In this document: positions 5,562 through 7,571 of the stretch, in pieces
Position numbering within the stretch: position 1 is the stretch's first letter
Layout of the letters: every line of letters starts with the position of its first letter
Source: Candidatus Doudnabacteria bacterium
GTDB lineage: Bacteria; Patescibacteriota; Doudnabacteria; UBA920
Reading direction: 5' to 3'
Assembly: GCA_023245915.1 (NCBI GenBank)
Contig: JAHFJK010000059.1
Coordinates: 1 to 7,571 of the forward strand
Length of the DNA: 7,571 bases
Notes under the pieces: model-generated
Seen by the model: only the letters and a program-made list of their open reading frames with translations
Told to the model about the DNA's origin: nothing
Databases searched by the model: none
Translations under genes and position numbers: made by a program

Positions 5562-6995
5562 ATGGACGAAATTCTTAAGTACGTACAAAATCAGCTCGTT
5601 CAGGCTCCTTTCCGGCTTAAATCCTATACCCAGGACGAGCAGGGCAAGAAATATCCGCAAAGGAATATCTACGTCAAAGTTGATAAATACTTCCGGGATT
5701 TTTTGCATAACCCAAACGCCCGGGATCGGTGGATTATAATCCCTGGTCTTCGTGGTGTGGGTAAAACCACCATCCTCGCGCAGCTTTTCTTAAATCATCA
5801 GCAAGAAGTTGACGATCGTAGAATGCTCTATGTTTCGCTGGATGAAGTTGTGAATGTCCTCGGCTCGTCATTAAAGGATGTTTTGAGTGCATACGAAAAA
5901 ATAATCGGTGAAAGTTTTGAAAAGCTCACCAAGCCTGTTTTTATATTTATTGATGAGGCGCAATACGATCCAAAGTGGGCATCGGTATTAAAGTCCGTGT
6001 ATGACCGGTCAAATAAAGTTTTTATCGCATGTAGTGGCTCATCGGCCGTTTCCCTGCAGACTAACCCCGATGTCATTCGCCGCTCTATTTTTCAGAAACT
6101 TTTTCCAACCAGTTTCTCGGAATTCTTAATGATCCGTGATGGCAAACTACCAACCAAAGGTTTGAAGCAAAATATTAAAGATGCATTGTTTGGTGCCGAT
6201 TCTGCTAAAGACGCGTACGAAAAGCTAAAAAAGATAGAGCCAAGTGTGGTGAGTGCGTGGTCATCTATAGATCGCCACTACGTAGATGAGTATTTGAAGA
6301 TTGGTACTTTGCCGTTCGCCATCCGTATGAAAGATGAAGTGCGTGTCTATCAAACAATCACTTTGCTTTTAGATAAAGTAATAAATCAGGACGTACAAAG
6401 TCTTGGCCGTTTTGATACCAAGACTCTTATTCATATCAAGAGAGTATTGTTTTTGCTGGCCGAGTCTGATGTGGTGAGTATCCAGAAACTTGCCACAACA
6501 CTTGAGACTAGTGTCAACACCGTCTCCAATATTCTTGAGGTGCTGGAGCAAGCCGAGTTGCTTATCCGAGTTATGCCTTATGGCTCAAATTCTAAAAAAG
6601 TCAGGAAGCCGTCACGGTACCAGTTTATGTCCAGTGCAATGCGGTCAGCATTTCTTTCTGTTGCCGGTAATGAGCAGATTTTTGCCAGCCAGAAAGGCCG
6701 TCTGATGGAAGACATTGTCGCCATGACCTTGTATCGGGAATTCGTAGCTAACAGTCGTGGCGCTTTGAACTACGACAGCTCAAAAGCCGGTGCAGAATTC
6801 ATCTTAACAATTGCCGGCAAGAATATTATTCCGATTGAAGTAGGTGTTGGTGAAAAGCTTGGCACGCAGGTACGAAGTACCATGAAGAAAGTTGGATCGG
6901 CTAAGTACGGTATTGTGATCTGCAAAAATGAGCTTACATTGCTGGAGGATGCCAATGTGATTAAAGTCCCTCTGGACTACTTCTTATTGATATAA
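5562..6995 (+). CDS. AAA+ ATPase of the AAA_14/DUF4143 type
   Basis: The 477-aa protein has a Walker A motif GLRGVGKTT at 62-70, a Walker B motif VFIFIDEAQ at 126-134 (Asp131, Glu132), a sensor-1-like CSGSS at 157-161, and paired arginines at 173-174. This order, with the 'FPTSFSEFL' block at 181-189, is that of AAA_14 ATPases fused to DUF4143. A winged-helix-like segment lies at about 290-340. The C-terminal part has the usual GR..E block (379-383) and a PD-(D/E)XK-like core, AEFILT (411-416) and IIPIEVG (422-428). The position normally filled by the catalytic Lys of IEVK is Gly428, so nuclease activity is doubtful. There is no signal peptide or membrane segment. Proteins of this family are widespread in archaea and uncultured bacteria and mostly uncharacterised; they may act as nucleic-acid or protein-remodelling switches. 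It is the first gene of a three-gene operon, only 4 nt before the exonuclease gene, with a good promoter and operator-like sites. Confidence 0.88.
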   Translation: MDEILKYVQNQLVQAPFRLKSYTQDEQGKKYPQRNIYVKVDKYFRDFLHNPNARDRWIIIPGLRGVGKTTILAQLFLNHQQEVDDRRMLYVSLDEVVNVLGSSLKDVLSAYEKIIGESFEKLTKPVFIFIDEAQYDPKWASVLKSVYDRSNKVFIACSGSSAVSLQTNPDVIRRSIFQKLFPTSFSEFLMIRDGKLPTKGLKQNIKDALFGADSAKDAYEKLKKIEPSVVSAWSSIDRHYVDEYLKIGTLPFAIRMKDEVRVYQTITLLLDKVINQDVQSLGRFDTKTLIHIKRVLFLLAESDVVSIQKLATTLETSVNTVSNILEVLEQAELLIRVMPYGSNSKKVRKPSRYQFMSSAMRSAFLSVAGNEQIFASQKGRLMEDIVAMTLYREFVANSRGALNYDSSKAGAEFILTIAGKNIIPIEVGVGEKLGTQVRSTMKKVGSAKYGIVICKNELTLLEDANVIKVPLDYFLLI

Positions 6996-6997
6996 AA

Positions 6998-7481
6998 ATA
7001 TGCCAAAGGAAATCGCCATCAAAAACTTAATATTCGTGGATTGTGAAGGTCATGGACCGGCACCGACACTCAATGATCCGGTGGGATTTGAATTTGGCGC
7101 GGTCGCATATCCCTCAAGACAGACATTCCACGGCACAGGCGCGACCAAAGAAACATTCGAAAAATTCGATACATGGATTTTGTCCGTGATAGAGAAAGGA
7201 TTCAGGCCTTTGTTCGTGAGCGATAACCCGGCTTACGACTGGCAGTTTATAAATTATTATTTCCATCTATTTCTCGGTAAGAATCCATTCGGGCATTCGG
7301 CAAGACGGATCGGAGATTTTTATGCTGGGCTCACCGGCGACTTTACCAACGCAAGCTCGTGGAAGAAATTGCGCGTAACTCCACACGATCACAATCCGGT
7401 TAATGATGCTATGGGCAATCTCGAAGCATTCGAGAGGATATTAAGCGGTGAAAAGTAAACATATGCCAAAGGAAATCGCCA
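6998..7481 (+). repeat. 21-nt direct repeat at two consecutive gene starts
   Basis: Positions 6998-7018 and 7461-7481 are identical over 21 nt, running from 2 nt before the ATG through the codons for MPKEIA and one further base. After one or two differences, both continue CAAAA. Both copies lie 4 nt after the preceding stop codon. The copies carry AAAGGA inside the coding sequence rather than before the ATG. A local duplication, or a copied translation-initiation cassette, would explain it. Confidence 0.75.
7000..7458 (+). CDS. DEDDh-type 3'-5' exonuclease-like protein
   Basis: The 152-aa protein shows the spaced motifs of the DEDDh exonuclease (RNase T / DnaQ) superfamily. Exo I is FVDCEGHGP with Asp14 and Glu16; Exo II is NPAYDWQF with Asp80; Exo III is HNPVNDA with His131 and Asp136. 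All five presumed metal-binding and catalytic residues are present, so activity on single-stranded DNA or RNA ends is plausible. It is short for the family (usually about 180-230 aa), with a compact linker between motifs I and II, but appears complete. It starts 4 nt after the ATPase stop and is followed by the next gene after another 4 nt, so it is co-transcribed and perhaps translationally coupled. No Shine-Dalgarno site lies before ATG 7000; an AAAGGA lies just after it. The first 21 nt of its start region recur at the next gene. Confidence 0.8.
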   Translation: MPKEIAIKNLIFVDCEGHGPAPTLNDPVGFEFGAVAYPSRQTFHGTGATKETFEKFDTWILSVIEKGFRPLFVSDNPAYDWQFINYYFHLFLGKNPFGHSARRIGDFYAGLTGDFTNASSWKKLRVTPHDHNPVNDAMGNLEAFERILSGEK

Positions 7482-7571
7482 ACAAAACTAAAGAAGAAAC
7501 TTACTACAAATGCACTCATTGTGGAGATGAGATTTTTTGGAATACCCATAAAAAGATGATTGAGTGCAAAT
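7463..7571 (+). CDS. Small Cys-rich zinc-ribbon-like protein, 5' part only
   Basis: From ATG 7463 the frame stays open to the window end, giving 36 residues that begin MPKEIANKTKEE. CTHC at 17-20 and Cys35, with His19 and His29 nearby, suggest a zinc ribbon whose second Cys pair straddles the window edge: the next base is T, so a further Cys is possible. The pattern 'YYKC.HCGD.I......K...CK' recalls small zinc-ribbon domains of unknown function (DUF7695-like, from memory). It lies 4 nt after the exonuclease stop and shares its N-terminal MPKEIA-x-K, which points to duplication of a start region. Its role is unknown; co-transcription with the ATPase and exonuclease suggests nucleic-acid binding or regulation. 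Confidence 0.65.
   Translation, partial: MPKEIANKTKEETYYKCTHCGDEIFWNTHKKMIECK

Noticed and set aside
5562..6955. Frames on the opposite strand or in other phases of the ATPase gene
   Set aside because: Shadows of a gene with clear Walker A, Walker B and DUF4143 motifs.

Overview
The window is most likely from a Patescibacteria/CPR-type bacterium, probably a metagenome contig. This is an inference. The support is: two GH130-like proteins each made of two modules, a dispersed palindromic repeat of the 'TGTCATTCC...GGGATGACA' type that I associate with such genomes, AT-rich spacers between moderately GC-rich genes, and short gene gaps. TGA is used as a normal stop, so the UGA-glycine codes of Gracilibacteria and SR1 are unlikely. 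No taxonomic marker gene is present.

Left part (1-4250, all minus strand): a carbohydrate transcription unit. A strong sigma70-like promoter (4221-4249) and a Shine-Dalgarno site precede a TTG-started GH130-like gene (2356-4197, 613 aa). Its C-terminal half is a recognisable GH130 five-bladed propeller and its N-terminal half is a decayed copy. It is followed by a previously unlisted GH130 remnant (2142-2351) that keeps only the first and last pieces of a gene, and then by a second tandem GH130 protein (237-2129, 630 aa). A 46-codon protein-like fragment (48-188), possibly the tail of a polysaccharide deacetylase, and a 15-bp-stem terminator (16-48) end the unit. The probable theme is turnover of beta-mannosides or related glycans in the cytoplasm, by phosphorolysis or hydrolysis.

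Middle part (4250-5560): an unstable junction. Two minus-strand frames (4750-5130 and 4429-4737) are in the same frame and separated by one TAA. The downstream one resembles the extreme C-terminus of large serine recombinases, so the pair may be a decayed recombinase. Upstream are several palindromes: a 43-nt two-stage hairpin, a 16-nt palindrome and a 101-bp dispersed palindromic element. A perfect 15-bp inverted repeat flanks the last of these.

Right part (5490-7571, plus strand): a tight three-gene operon with 4-nt gaps. It has a near-consensus promoter overlapped by dyads that look like operators. The genes are an AAA_14/DUF4143-type ATPase (477 aa), a short DEDDh 3'-5' exonuclease-like protein (152 aa), and the start of a small Cys-rich probable zinc-ribbon protein cut by the window end. 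The last two genes begin with the same 21 nt. ATPase, nuclease and zinc-protein genes beside a recombinase remnant and repeats make this the best candidate for an uncharacterised accessory (possibly defence or nucleic-acid-processing) module, but its function cannot be read from sequence alone.
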